Positions 1 to 13,783 of a DNA stretch of 64,000 nucleotides are shown piece after piece (the stretch's first letter is position 1; each line of letters opens with the position of its first letter). Source of the DNA: Adineta vaga (lineage: Eukaryota > Rotifera); assembly GCA_021613535.1 (NCBI GenBank), contig CP075496.1:8308001-8372000 (forward strand), given 5' to 3'. The notes beneath the pieces were generated by a model. The model did not search any database. It had not been told where the DNA came from and was given only the letters and a program-made list of their open reading frames with translations. The translations under genes and the position numbers were made by a program.

Positions 1-2
1 AG

Positions 3-464
3 GAAAATAAAACACTGGAATTTCTCAGTCTTTCACACAATCATTTAGGTGATAGAGGTGCAAAATCTTTAGCAAATATACTATCTGTTGATACTTGTCA
101 TCTTAGTATACTTAGTCTTCATGGAACTAGACTTACTGATGAAGGTGTGCAATCTCTTTGTGATATGTTAAAGAAAAATACTAGTTTAACTTGGCTTCAC
201 ATTGGTCAAAATAAAATTAGTGATCAAGGAGTAAAACAATTAACCAATACATTAACAAATCATAATAATGTTCTGGAAGCACTTGATCTGTCAAAGAATA
301 AGTTAATTACTGATTCGAGTATTGATTATATTGATAAAATGTTCAAGGAAAATAACACCTTGAATACATTATGGATCAATCATTGTGATTTGTCATCGAA
401 AGGAAAAAATAGATTGGAGCATGTTGTTAACTCATACAAACATTATTTTGTTCTTACGGTGTAA
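3..464 (+). CDS. Leucine-rich-repeat protein, 3' end (partial)
   Basis: The frame is open from base 3 to a TAA at 462-464, so this is the C-terminal part of a gene that begins left of the window. About five repeats are visible, each with an LxxLxLxxNxLxxxG-type core (for example LEFLSLSHNHLGDRGAKSLA and LTWLHIGQNKISDQGVKQL). The 28-29 residue period and the GxxxL helix start point to the ribonuclease-inhibitor (RI/NLRC3-like) class, normally a protein-binding horseshoe. The chain ends with about 15 non-repeat residues. No NACHT or other partner domain lies inside the window, so the full architecture and role are unknown. Confidence 0.8.
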   Translation, partial: ENKTLEFLSLSHNHLGDRGAKSLANILSVDTCHLSILSLHGTRLTDEGVQSLCDMLKKNTSLTWLHIGQNKISDQGVKQLTNTLTNHNNVLEALDLSKNKLITDSSIDYIDKMFKENNTLNTLWINHCDLSSKGKNRLEHVVNSYKHYFVLTV

Positions 465-568
465 ATAAATATTACTTATCTACTGTTTATTTTATTGAAA
501 CTTAAATAAGAATATTTTCTTTAATAAATATTTTTCATACGAATTGAAAAAGTACAATTTCTTTGAGA

Positions 569-2036
569 TCAATAAAGTGCACAAAGTACTTGTCCTCTAT
601 CTAAATTAGTGTTTCCTTCGAAAAGCATAGTTTTATCGTATGTTGAAACAATCTGTAAAGCATATACGTATGATGTATAAACTGTAGCCAAAGAACGAGA
701 CACGTATGTATTCCAATTTGATTGATTATTTGGGAAAATATTATTCACATAAATTGAACTACCCAGTGAAGTTTCTATACTAACCCAAAGACGATAAGTT
801 GGATATGCTTGAGCGATAATGATGATATCCGAAGCAAAGATTGGACTAATCAACAACCAACCTATTCCATTACATGCTGTTTGACTTGCTGAATATGTTG
901 TCAATGCTGAACTTATTAATTGTGTACAAACCCATTGAGACGAATATTGAATAAGGATATAACCTTGTGATTCACACGGAAGACATTTATTTGCAGTTTG
1001 AGACCAAAACCATAATGGCATTTGACAAGTACAAGTACCATCTATAAAAAATTATTTTTAAAAGAGATTATGACTTCCTCTCGTTGTTTTGTTTTTGTTC
1101 ATGAATTTAGAAACTTACTGATACAAGCAAGATTTAATGCTTGTGGACATTGACTATCACTGGTACAGTTATCATTATATGTGCCTTGATTAACACACGA
1201 GGATGTACTATTTGCACCATTCCCTATTACCCATGTTTGTCCTTCATAGCAATCACATGTATACAGTTGAGATTGCAGTGGACAATCACAAGCAGGATAG
1301 GGACCGGGTAAACGACAAAAAAGTCCAACTTGTGTATCACAACTCGAATTTAGTTCACAATAACCTGTATATGTTGATACTGGTTCACATCGAGCATAGG
1401 ACCAATATGTTCCCAAAGGACAGATACATACTTGTGTGCCTGGATCACATACAAGATCAAGTTGTGTGTTACATGTCGAAGTTATACATGAAGCATGAAA
1501 TAGCGCATAAGCTATTAATAATCATATTCTCAGAATTTCCTTTGTTTATTCTAATTTTACTTACTAGTACAGCCTGAAATTGTATAATGCGTATTCGAAG
1601 GACATTGACATGTTCCATTTCTATGACAAATAAGACCTTTATCAGTCGTACATTCTTCATTTCTTAAACATATTTCATTAAGTTTTTTAACTGTTGAACA
1701 TTTCTTTTGGTTATAATTCCAATAAGTTTGACTCGAACAAAGACATGTGAATACCGTTGGACTACATGTTAAACCTGTTCCTGATAAACATTGAACTTTT
1801 CCACTAGCACATGTTTCTAAATAGGATGCCGTTTGACGAAGACGAATAAGTCCAGCTATGAGCCAAGCAATTGTCAAGGAAATAAAAAGAATCAGAAAAA
1901 ACAGAATAATAAAACGACGAGGATGAGTTGAATGTTCATAGTGCAGAAATGTATATAAACGTTTGGAACGTGACCGTTCAGTAGTTCGTTTTATTTCAGT
2001 CAATCGAGTCAGAATGGTTATATCTGGTGATGCCAT
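569..2036 (-). CDS. Type II membrane protein, Cys-rich stalk, C-type-lectin-like C-terminus
   Basis: Three exons join in phase: 2036-1565, 1511-1119 and 1041-569, giving 445 residues. The introns, of 53 and 77 nt, both use GTAAGT donors. An N-terminal cytoplasmic segment with basic residues is followed by one membrane segment (FIILFFLILFISLTIAWLIAGLI) at about residues 42-64 and no cleavable signal peptide, implying type II topology. The next 220 residues are rich in paired cysteines, resembling EB/EGF-like modules (CSSQTYWNYNQKKC, CICPLGTYW). The last 130 residues resemble a C-type lectin-like fold: WVCTQL, then ASQTACNGIGWLLISP and RLWVSIE, and a final C near the end. Sugar-binding motifs such as EPN or WND are not evident, so ligand binding is uncertain. 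It is probably a cell-surface receptor. Confidence 0.72.
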
Positions 2037-2264
2037 TGATGAGGATTTTAATCAAATGAAACAAATCAATGGTTTCTTTTTGTTCGTTTTATATTTGTTT
2101 AGGATGCAAATAATAATGAGAAAATGAGAGAGAGAGAAACTTTTACAAATAAATTTCTCTTGTTTTTTCTTTATGTTGATACTAAGCAATTTATTTTTTA
2201 TTATTGGAATGAAATTAGAATTACTATCAAAACTAAGAATTAAAATTTTATAACATAAAAATAT

Positions 2265-5080
2265 TTAGAAAAAATTTTCAAGTATAATTTCAAATGCTCG
2301 TGGTTCATAACGAATGTATTTATCACGATTTTTCGTAAAATCTTTATGTGCAAATTTATTATAATACCGTGTATATAAACCGACGATTGCATCTTTACCT
2401 TCATGTCGTAAACGATCACGTAAATCAACATCACTAACAATGAATTGATTACATTGTTGTCGAATTGAATCGATTGCTGAATTGACTGCAGCAAAACTTT
2501 CTTTCAATTGTTCACGATCACGATCACGTAACTAGTTAGATTATATACATAAAAATCAGGAATAATTTCGAAAGGAACAAACAAACTTTTCCATCAGGTA
2601 TATGATTGTTATTATCATATTCAAGCATTTGTTGAATAGCAATTACTAATGGACCATAACTAGAAAAAAAGATACCAAAGATAAATGTATATATATTTAG
2701 TATTGATTATGTCTTTCGTTCTTTTTGTCGAAACAAACATCTATCATACCATTTGGAATAATCTTTTAAACTAGTTTGAAAATCAGATTCATATTTAGAT
2801 TTGAGATCTGGTTGACATCGTTGTATAATAGCCAGAAGTGGTGAACTAAAAAATCATTGTTATCAAAAGTAAAATTCGTTCATTTCATTCTTCAAAAAAA
2901 ATGATACATACTTTTCAAGTCGTTTAAGTAAATAATTAACATTATTAAGCAGAAATATCGCTCGCATGGTGTTATCATTACGTGCCGCATAGTCATCACT
3001 TTTCTTTGATAAACTCACATGTAGAGCTCGAACAAGTAGAGCTAAACAAATCAATTTCAGTTAAATCAATCATTTCCTCGCCAAAAATATACATACCAAA
3101 ATAAGTTCCCAAATCATAGAGACCTTTTTCTGTTCCTGATGCACCTCCACTACTAGCACCTAGAAAACTTTGAGTCATGAACATTTAATAGGGATTCTCG
3201 TATTCAACATACGTTGTTGTTGTTGTTGTTGTTCAACATAAAGTGAAGCAATAATGGTTGCTGTATCTTCATATAACAATAAACCTTCCATGAATGCCAA
3301 TACATGTGATGTTAATGGATGAACATTTCCACCTTGACTTCGTGCTGATGAATCTGTTGTAATTTCTTCTAATACTACTCGAAGACATGTCACTGCCTAA
3401 ACATAAAAATGATTTCTCTTTTTGAAAATAATTCATTAAATCTGTACTGATTTTTCAAATGTTGCTGAAAGTGTTGTAAACTGTTGTCGACGTGTCACAT
3501 CACTCTCCTTAAATAAATCATCGATATTGGAAAATTTCTTTTCATATAAATAAACTAACTTGATAGAGTTTAGCAAATATTGGTCTTGATCTTAGGAACC
3601 ATCTTAAAATTGAGAAAATTCCATAAATTGCAAATTTGCCTGTGTCTAATTTTCGTGGTAATCGTTCAATTGATCCACATAGACGTTGAGCTTCTTCACG
3701 CATATAGACTAATGGTAGTTCAATTAATTTCGTAAAAACTAATGATTGCAAGTCATTTACAAAAACATAATTCAATAAATCACGATCACGTTGTAAAAGA
3801 ACAATAAATGCATCAAGTAATAATTTATAATTATTCGTTTCACGATCATCATTGGAATCAAAAACATTGCTTTCTTCGATAGTTGTTGCTGATGATGAAA
3901 GAGGAGAATTTGTTCCACGAGATCCACTATTATTCGAAGATGAACGCATGAAACGACGGCTCATATCACTAAATTTATATTGAGAAGATTCTTATGTTAT
4001 ATTCGTATGTATACCTGATTTTAGTGCCTTGTCGTTTCAGTGTATCGCTACTATGTGTAGTCTTTTGAGATAAACTTGGACTGGAACTAACAACAATTGA
4101 CGGACGTCGCACGGATGTTTTACCTAAATGTTCTGCTAGGCTAAATTTAATGATAAACAAACAAAATTTATTAGAATGTATGAAGGAAATTTTTATTGAA
4201 TTATTACAGTTGAAGAGATCGTCGAATCATTGTACCTCGTTTAGTTGCATAAGAATCAATAAGACCTTGTCGAAAACCATGTGAATTAAACCATTCGATG
4301 ATAGTTCGTAATGCACCCATATCTTCTTCTGAAAACAAAAACAGCATTAGTTTACATATCTATAATGTTCTTCAAAAATTACCTTGCATTGCATGAATAT
4401 CTGTTGTATTCTTTGAAGATGTTTCTAATAATTCAAGTAATTCCTTTGGTGATAATGCATTAGCATATCTCAATATTAATTTATCTGTTTCTTCAACTAG
4501 ACGTTGTCTTCCAAGATCAAATAAATGTAAAACTCGTTCACGTTCACGTACAGCTTGTGTACGTTTAAAATATTTCACTGCATCTTCAAGACGATCTAAT
4601 TCTGCTAAGTAATCTGTTAAATTTCCACCTGGACCAGAGGAAACCGTCGGTGTTAATTCACCACAAATATCATAATAATGAAGTACAGAATCAACTAATG
4701 ATAAACTTTGATCAACATTATGTAAGAGTAAACCTAATTCATTAGTAGCTTCATAAACAGGTGTAACTAATTCATCGAGTGATTGAAGTTTTCGTTCAAA
4801 ATTATCCAATGTGGACACCATACCACTTGTTAATATGTTAGAACGGGTTAAAGATTCTTGCAATAATGCTAACCGACGTTTCTCCTGAGAAAGAAACAAA
4901 TATATTATTTCATCATACGATAAATTAAATGATAAGATAGTCTTTCGGAATGAATAAAACAAACTCAAAATTACTTATTCTATATGTTCATTCGATTCTT
5001 CCTATTAAAATCTTTCTCACCTCTTGTAGTTTTACTTCTGACGATCTGGTATTCGTTTTCGTATCTGATCCAACCGTCAT
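2265..5080 (-). CDS. EXOC7: Exocyst complex component 7 (Exo70)
   Basis: This subunit of the octameric exocyst tethers secretory vesicles to the plasma membrane and binds PI(4,5)P2 through its C-terminus. Exon 1 (5080-5021) encodes MTVGSDTKTNTRSSEVKLQE. Exon 2 (4884-4383) carries the N-terminal coiled coil, with LVTPVYEATNELGLLLHNVD and a YYDICGEL stretch typical of the family. Further short exons follow down to a TAA at 2265. The last exons carry the basic C-terminal helices (RHEGKDAIVGLYTRYYNKFA, then RDKYIRYEPRAFEIILENFF), matching the Exo70 C-terminal domain. An encoded polyglutamine run (3213-3233) sits in an internal loop. The intron-rich structure, with introns of roughly 50 nt, makes the single-frame pieces look disconnected. 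The family call is firm, but the smallest internal exon edges were not all fixed. Confidence 0.88.
3213..3233. repeat. TTG/CAA trinucleotide run
   Basis: Seven near-perfect TTG units on the + strand read as a polyglutamine tract on the minus strand, inside an EXOC7 exon. Confidence 0.8.
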
Positions 5081-5266
5081 CTTTGATTTCTACGTAAAAC
5101 AATCTGAAAAAAGAATTCATTGTTGCGTTAAACGACAAGTTAATGTATGTATATTTATATATATATGTATAAACCAAATATATCTTACAAAAAAAAGAGC
5201 GACAGAGAGAAACATCAATCAGATCATAGAATCATGCAGAAGAAAAAGAAAAATTGATTGTATTAT

Positions 5267-6189
<923 letters not shown>

Positions 6190-6211
6190 TTTATTTGATG
6201 AGACAAAAACC

Positions 6212-6247
<36 letters not shown>

Positions 6248-6260
6248 GAGAGAGAGAGAA
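6212..6260. repeat. GACA/GA microsatellite
   Basis: About seven ACAG/GACA units run into a GA tract, 20-70 bases upstream of the Rac start codon (in its probable 5' UTR or promoter on the minus strand). Confidence 0.9.
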
Positions 6261-7855
6261 ATGGAATCTTTTATTTTTCTTATCTATACGTTCTTTATTA
6301 ACTCTGAAGATACTAGTATCATCATGGCATCTAGAAAAGAAAAACTTTACATTTCCGGACAGATTGAATGTGTAAGAAAAAATAATAATATCGGTGAATT
6401 GAAGCAAACAAAGAAAAGAAAGAAAAAACGTGAATGATTCATCTTAATAGGCATTTTATTCATTTAAAAAATACAATAATGGACTGAAAGAATAACCACT
6501 CAAGATGAAGACAGAGGTCGCATCTTTAAAAAAAATAAATTTTTACTCCCACATGGATGAATGATTATGTCCACATTATTCATTATATATGATTAGTTTA
6601 TGTGCAGAAATTTGATCGTTGATATAATAAGAGTTTAATTTCTTTTCATGTATTCTATTTTATTAAATCTCGTAAAGAAAGAATATGAAAAACAATATTT
6701 TTTCTTCTCTTATTTGAATATAAAGACATTGAATGATGTTCGTACGTATTCATTAATGACATCAGAATATTTACCCATAGCTACATCAGTACACCTAGAC
6801 AGAATAAAAACAACTTCAAATGAATCAAAATGAAATTATGTTTGTACCTAGAGGAGAAATTGGTACTTGACGACTATTTTTTTGTAAGTATATCAAGCTT
6901 GATAGTACGGCTTACAATATATCTATAGTATCACAAACTACAATAAGAAATCATGCATGTCTTCTAGCAACAAATAAAGAAATGTAGAGTATGATCAATT
7001 TTTGATTTTGAATAAGACGATGCATCTAAAATACCTTAACAACAAAACATAGCAACAAATGATCTTTCATTGATAGACGAGAAAAATAAAACTATTTAAA
7101 ATATGCTTTAGATGTTTGATTTTTATTTCATCTTTAGTTTTCATACAGGATGACTCGCTCAATCAAGTAATTAAATACTAAAAAGAAACTGTTCAATAAT
7201 TTATAGAGTAAGACTATAAGCATTGTTGATACTTTACAATATTCGAGATAAAACCAGCAGTTCTCAAACTAATTTTTCTCTATATACATGTATGTATAGA
7301 GTGATATATATATCATGATGCGATGTATTGTTATTTTCTTTCCTTTTCTTTCAGCTCCATAGATGATAAATGTGAGAAACTATATATATCTGTTGTATTT
7401 TCCTTCGTCTTCACATAAACGTTGTCTCGTAATGTTATATATACAATATTTGTTTAGGATTGCTTCTGCCGATATTTTTTGATTTTTATTCTGCCATGTT
7501 CTCTGTCCTTTTTCACAAATTTTAACTGTCGTAAAAAATAAGAGAACGTTTGGGAAACAGTTAGGTTGATACATTAAATATAGCATACATGATAAGAATG
7601 TGCTGTCGAGACCGAGTAAGGTAAGAAGTAAGAATGCTAGTAAGCATCCAATATTATGTGCACGAATTTTGTTTTCAAATTCAAAGAACTGTTCTGTTCT
7701 GTTCTGTAGATGTCACAATTATATCATTCAGTGATCGGTGAAATAAAAATATCCAATGAGTGACTCTTCTGTCATAAACAGTAATCATAATCATGTCGTC
7801 CCATTTAATCTATTATTAGTGGAGCATTTGATTGTTTCTTTCAGCTAGAACAATA
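6261..7855. other. Intergenic, divergent promoter region
   Basis: This AT-rich stretch lies between the divergent Rac (-) and SLC35D (+) genes. Frames of 60-70 codons occur but are low-complexity, with no recognisable product and no matching splice context. It presumably holds both promoters and 5' UTRs. A TTTCTTTCAG just before base 7846 could be an acceptor for a 5' UTR exon of the transporter. Confidence 0.5.
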
Positions 7856-9904
7856 ATGACAAGGACTCCTTATTTTCGTTGTTCCTGTCTACCAACTATG
7901 TCATTTGTTCAACGATTTGGTTCGGCTTTATTCTATGGTGCTTGTTCAGGTTTAATTACAATTGTTAACAAAGTTGTACTCACAACCTACGGGTATGTTT
8001 TTTTTTATTGGATTTAGTTTTTCGGTTTCTCTCTAGCAGTTTCATGCCCCTATTATAAAACAGGTTTCCCTCATTTCAACTGCTTGGTATCGGACAGGTA
8101 GGTCATAATCTTGACATAAAGGATAACTTCTAGTTCACTACCTGCATGATGTGTTAACTTCTATCATTAACTTCTAACATTTCATTCTTCTATGAATATA
8201 TTTAACATTTATTTTTATTCTTCATTTCTCTTCTGCTCTAGTTAACAGCGACTGTGCTTATCTTATATGTAGCACGTTCATTCGATCTTGTTCGATTTCC
8301 TGAATTTTCCGAAAATATTGTTCATAAAGTTTGTATAATTGTCTTCTTTTTTCGAATAACTTCTTCTTTTCTTTCTTGCGTAGATCATGCCATTACCAAT
8401 ATTCTTCTTTGGTAATTTATTCTTTGGTCTCGCCAGTACACAAGCCATTAGGTAAACTTCTTTTTTTTATGATAATAATTATATCATTTTCTTCTGATTG
8501 ATGATTAGTTTGCCAATGTTTACTGTTCTACGTCGTTTTTCTATTTGGTTGACAATGATTGGTGAACAATTAATACTTCGGTATATGTTCATCATTAGTA
8601 TCATTAATTTTTTAAGTTGTTTTCATTTTTTTATAAGGCAAAGACAACCTTTAACTGCTCAAGCAAGTGTTTATTTGATGTTAGTTGGTGCTGTGATCGC
8701 TGCAAGTGATGATTTAACATTTAGTTGGTTTGGTTATCTTTTTCTTCTTATGAATAATTTTTCAACAGCTGCCCAAGGAGTTGTTATTAAACGAAAATTA
8801 GTGAATAAAGTAAATAGAAAAAGTTTTATACAGAGGAAAATAATGTATTAAAAATTTGATTCATTTTCGTAGGAATTCAATCAAAATGGTCTTTTATTTT
8901 ATAATTCATTTGTTATTCTCGGACCAGCTATTGTTCTAATTATATTCACTGAGGATCTTACTAAAGTAAATGAAATTTAAATAATATATTTATATATATA
9001 TATATATATGTTAAAGGTTTGGAATTATGATCGTTATTTTGATATTGGTTTTATAACTGCATTTGTTCTTTCATCATTAATGGGATTTCTACTGAATTAT
9101 TCAACCATGCTCTGTACAAGTTATAATTCTCCTTTAACGACTACAGTTGTTGGTGCTTGTAAAGTAAGTTTAATCAATTTTCTCGAGTTATTCTTTAGAA
9201 ATCATTTGTTTGTCAAAAATCTAGAATATGTTTGTGACATATTTGGGTATGTTAGTTGGCGGTGATTATATTTATTCTCATGTGAACTTTATTGGTCTCA
9301 ATATCAGGTAGGAGAAGTTTCTTTGATTCTCTTCAGATAGATGGACTTATTAGGTTTATCTAAATTGTGAATGTTTAGTAGTAAGAAACAAAAACACTTG
9401 ATTTGATTGATGAAATCGTGTTTATTAAGAAATGAAAGTTTTCATCTTAAAAAACAAAATAGGCTTGGAAGACCTTGAAATGTTTCGATTCAAGGTAGAC
9501 AGTAAAACATGTAAACTTTCTTTTTTCTCATCTCAATCTTGTTATTCTTCTATGATGAAAGAATAAATTAAAGTGAAGTTTTTCTATTCGACAATATAAA
9601 TATATGTCTCTCATTTATCTAGGAGAAATATTCTTTCTAATGTCTATTGATTGAATGCTTGAGATAATATGAAAATTATTAATTACTATTCTTTTCCCTT
9701 TTTCATGCAAATCGAATACGAACAGATTTTGTTAAATGAAAAGATATGCTTCTAAAAATAGGTTAAATTTATTATTCTAGTATTATCGGCAGTCTTATTT
9801 ATTCTTGGGTGACATTTACTCGAAAGTCACCAGCAACATCTCATACAAGTATTTCATCAACTGGAACATTAGAGAATCGAAAAGACATTCACAGTACAAT
9901 TTAA
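7856..9904 (+). CDS. SLC35D: Nucleotide-sugar transporter, SLC35D family
   Basis: This is a multi-pass Golgi/ER antiporter that exchanges a UDP-sugar for UMP; by family resemblance it is of the UDP-GlcNAc/GlcA/GalNAc type (fringe connection group). Translation begins at ATG 7856 (MTRTPYFRCSC). Conserved blocks in successive exons are LFYGACSGLITIVNKVVLTTYG, FPSFQLLGIGQ, ASTQAISLPMFTVLRRFSIW, LFLLMNNFSTAAQGVVIKRK, YNSPLTTTVVGACK and LGMLVGGDYIYSHVNFIGLN. The last exon, after a longer intron (9306-9779), gives SIIGSLIYSWVTFTRK and stops at 9904. About ten hydrophobic segments are present. The exact substrate cannot be told from sequence. Confidence 0.88.
8985..9009. repeat. TA dinucleotide run
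   Basis: A TA tract lies inside a short SLC35D intron just before the exon starting near 9016. Confidence 0.8.
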
Positions 9905-10946
9905 TTAAAAAATAATGATAAATTGAATTTTGGAATTTTTTACGCGTTTTGTTTTTCTCTTATTAATGACAACTGATATGACACATCTAAGAGTATTATT
10001 ATTCGTTTATTCTAATGATTGTTAATTTGATAACTTTTTTTTATAGATTCTGTAGCAATAGATCTACGTTAATCATTTTTTTGTATATTCTTTTCGTTGT
10101 TTTTTCTCAACGCAATAATCTCTCGTTTTCTTCTTTGTATTTATATTATATTGTTATATGTACCTCATGTTTGTTGATAGTGTTCTTGTGAGAATATCTT
10201 CTTCAGTATTACATGACAATGAAACGTACATATTTCTATGTACTAATACTTCGATACACATGAGGCACAAAAAATGTGATCGATCGACTTTTTTGTTTTT
10301 CTAATATATTTTTTAGATGGTCTCTTTTTCTATTACATGACTTTTATAACATTTGTTATTCTCTTTCTTTTCTCATTTGTGAATAATAGATAAATAAACG
10401 AACAAATCCACAGGAAATACATTGTAAGACAGAGATGCATACATAATAACGAATTGAATGATTACGATGAAGATTATATATGTCCTTGGTATGACTATTT
10501 TTTCATATAATTTCAAAGTGTCATCAATGTACTATTTCTCTATTTATTTGGACGATAAAAACTCATTTATATTTGTCGACGAACGGATTGTTTATCGAAA
10601 GAAATGTCATTATTCTTCTTCTAGACATTGCATAATAAGTCATTCTACCGTACATTCTATCATCGTATTGAATTGTATAGAGAAAATTGAAGATATACTT
10701 TACTATTTATTGATTCGAGACGATAGTCGTAATAGTCTACTTTTAGTTACCAGCGAAAAGAAATTCAATTAGATAAAACAATCTGAATAAAAATGTAATA
10801 ACAATGCGATCGAAAGTTTATTTTAGTATTTGAACACGGAAATATTTAATTAAGAGATTCAATATGCTCGAAAAGATGTAAATATGAAGAAATAAACTGG
10901 AATAGAAAAGCTCTGTTTTTTCATTCACAACGTTGAGTCGAGATCG
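9905..10946. other. Intergenic, nothing recognised
   Basis: This is T-rich then A-rich sequence after the transporter stop. The longest frame (about 104 codons at 10458-10772) has biased composition and no family likeness. I see no RNA gene. Confidence 0.5.
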
Positions 10947-12171
10947 ATGGCAATGCTCATTGGTTTTTGTAAGTAACAAGTTTTTTTTCCATTAAACAAT
11001 GATCTTTAGATGAAAGCTATTTTAATTAATATGAGAAGTTAAAACTGCCACATTACTTCAAATTGAGAATGAATTTCATTTCTTAATACAAAAGTATTTT
11101 ATTGAACGGATAAGGAGTATACATGGTTTCTTTCATATAGATATTTTAATGGGATTTATACTCTCAACACATGGAAACACAACACCAAGTACATTACCGA
11201 GCACATTCATGAATTATGCTGTTGAATATGAAGATATCGATCCTTATAGTTGTTCGCCGACAACAACAGTTATCGTTCCAGGCGATACAACTACAATATG
11301 CTTAACTACAACTCAAGAGGCAACGACAGCCGACTTAACTACGGAAACGACGACTTCTACGTCGACAACGTCGAGTTCCACATCCACAACATCGACTTCT
11401 ACGTCCACAACATCGAGTTCCACGTCTGCAACGTCGACTTCTACGACCACATCAATGGTATCATCAGGTGGATCATCATTCATTGCTCCAATATGTGCAA
11501 ATCAAACTCTTGGTCTATCGTGTAATATCTCTTCTGATCCTTGTACGATGCTACAACCATGTTTAAATTCAGCAACATGCTATCAAAATATAAGTGTAAC
11601 ACTTGGCTATGTATGTAAATGCCAAACCGATTTTTCTGGTGTCAACTGTGAAATTGATAATGGTACATGTGGTTCAAATTCTATCTGTCTCAATGGTGGT
11701 TCATGTAACTCGACAGTCAATGAAACAACTTGCAAATGTCCTCAAGGTAAAACAGGTACTCATTGTGAATATGAAATTGATGTATGTACAAATGTCAGTT
11801 GTCAAAATAGTGGTCAATGTATTTCCAAATATGGGAATTGGTCATGTTTATGTACAAATTCACATTTATATTCCGGTACTTATTGTGAACATAAATCATC
11901 GGGTTTACGTACTAAAGAAATTGTTTCACGTTCCTTTGCATGTGTAGCAATCGGTTGTCTTGCAACAGTTGTTAGTTTTATTATTATTATGGATATATTA
12001 AAGTATGGTTTCAAAATTAATCCAGTTGGTTCCGAAACAGAAACATGGAGAGCAAAGAAAGAACATCAATATCGTGAAGCACGACGACGACGACGAGGTT
12101 TAAAAAAAAAAGAATTCAATAATCCAAAATCACCTGTTGTAGCTCTACGATTTAATTACATAAATGCCTGA
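10947..12171 (+). CDS. Secreted or membrane mucin-like protein with three EGF domains
   Basis: Two exons join in phase: a 22-nt first exon (10947-10968, donor GTAAGT) and 11141-12171, giving 350 residues. The join creates a signal peptide, MAMLIGFYILMGFILSTHG, that the long exon alone lacks. A Thr/Ser-rich block follows (about residues 55-120), with repeated TTSTST units expected to be O-glycosylated. Next come three EGF-like modules with CxC-x(n)-G-x(2)-C endings (CKCQTDFSGVNCE, CKCPQGKTGTHCE, CLCTNSHLYSGTYCE). One membrane segment (FACVAIGCLATVVSFIIIM) precedes a basic tail with an RRRRR run. The topology is type I. Function is unknown; such proteins act in surface coats or adhesion. The downstream flank to the tetraspanin looks empty. 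Confidence 0.78.
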
Positions 12172-13783
12172 TGAACATAATGACTTTTTCCGTATCGAAT
12201 AAAAATTCGAAATTCTTAAATATAATTCACTAATCCTTATTTATTCTATTTCAAACAAATAAATAAAAAAAACTTCTTCGCCATAGTTTTACATGTATAT
12301 AAGCGTATTGTATTTGAAGATTGTTTGTTATGAAGATCGATCTATAGAAACTGAGACAACTAAGGGAATATTCCATGAATATTCTTTTCAAGTTAAAAAA
12401 CATAAGTTTTCTGAAAAAAATGAATGATTCTATATTCAACAAACATCGTTGCTATGCATTCTTTACTTTTATCGTTTATTAATAGTGTAATGTGAGATAT
12501 TGTTTTCAGTATCGATGTCTTGTTAGTGAATCAATCATAAAACTAACTCTATTTGTTTTCATTTTTTACTAAATTGCCTATTTCTTTCAGGTACATACTT
12601 TTGCATGTTGAATCGCATTGGTCTTCATGTTCCTAATGATCGAACGTATTCATTTGCGCTTTGTGAATTCAAATTGTTTCTATACACAAGAAATATATAA
12701 ATTAATATTTCGTAATTTCGATCAAACGATGGAAGTGTTTAATATGCATTCGTATCGATTACTTCCAGATCTTTTTGCTATTGTATCTACTAGAAATGAT
12801 TCTAGCATATCGTTTACGAAATCAGATGAAAATTCACAAGCTATATATGATATAGAAAAAAACATGATATCGATTCTTTTCGAAAATATCTCATTTTGAG
12901 CAGACTATGTTTTCCTGTTCAGTTATCATACGATTAAATCATAGAATAAATTGATCTTTATCATCACAAAGCCATTAACAAAATCAATTCGTTTCATCGT
13001 CATCGAGTTGCGAAACATGTCGAATTAAATTCTTTTGATAAAGTAATCTCCTCGTGGAAATCAATCATCATATTGAATAATAGATAAAATTGATTTGTAT
13101 GACAAAACCAAAGTAGAAATGTCGATCGTTTTGTGTTGTGGATAACGAACACAATACTTGACATTTTCATACTCTCACATGCTTGAACATACTGGCCTTT
13201 GTTAAATAAATAAAACAAACTGTTCATCGTAATAAATAACAGACATTCTGATATGATTATTGACTTCTTCATCATAGCATGAAATCAACTAATTGTTTGA
13301 TCTTTAATTAGTTGTCTATCATTCTAGATTTAATTATTTCCTTGATGAAGACACGGAAATGACCGAAGGGTGCTTTGTTTTTATCTCTTTGATAGTGAAC
13401 ATTTATTCTATCCGTTGTGGTTAATCCATATGAATCTCAATCCTCTCTTTTATTAATTGGTCAACAACATCAACATAGTGTGCACAATGGCTTAGATTGA
13501 AGCAAAAGAGAAGAGAGAAGAAAAAGAGAAAAAGAATGAGTTTCACCTTTCCCTTTTTGCACACTGTTGTTCTTATCTACATACGTAGCGTCGTCGTCCA
13601 AGGTGAACGAACAACAAGGAAAAACGACTCGTTCTAATTGCAATAGAAAAGAAGTGGAAGAATATTGTTTGACTTCACCGTCATCCATCCGTCCGCCATC
13701 ACTACTTGACATTTGTGACAATTGGTCAGCGTTCTATTATTTGACTTTTTCGTTTCCTTCAAATTCAATCCGATTAGAAAACG
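12172..13783. other. Intergenic, nothing recognised
   Basis: It holds frames of 60-100 codons (for example 12618-12899) with no domain and no splice continuity. The last 300 bases contain GA-rich and ACG-rich patches and are probably the tetraspanin promoter. Confidence 0.45.

Noticed and set aside
10458-10772. 104-codon ORF on the + strand
   Set aside because: Ile/Tyr/Ser-biased composition of AT-rich chance ORFs, no domain, no splice support.
11250-11525. Overlapping ORF in the Thr/Ser repeat of the mucin/EGF gene
   Set aside because: Frame shadow produced by the ACAACGTCGAC-type repeats, no independent support.
12618-12899. 93-codon ORF after a TTTCTTTCAG acceptor-like site
   Set aside because: No upstream donor/exon found that joins it to a recognisable protein; composition looks random.
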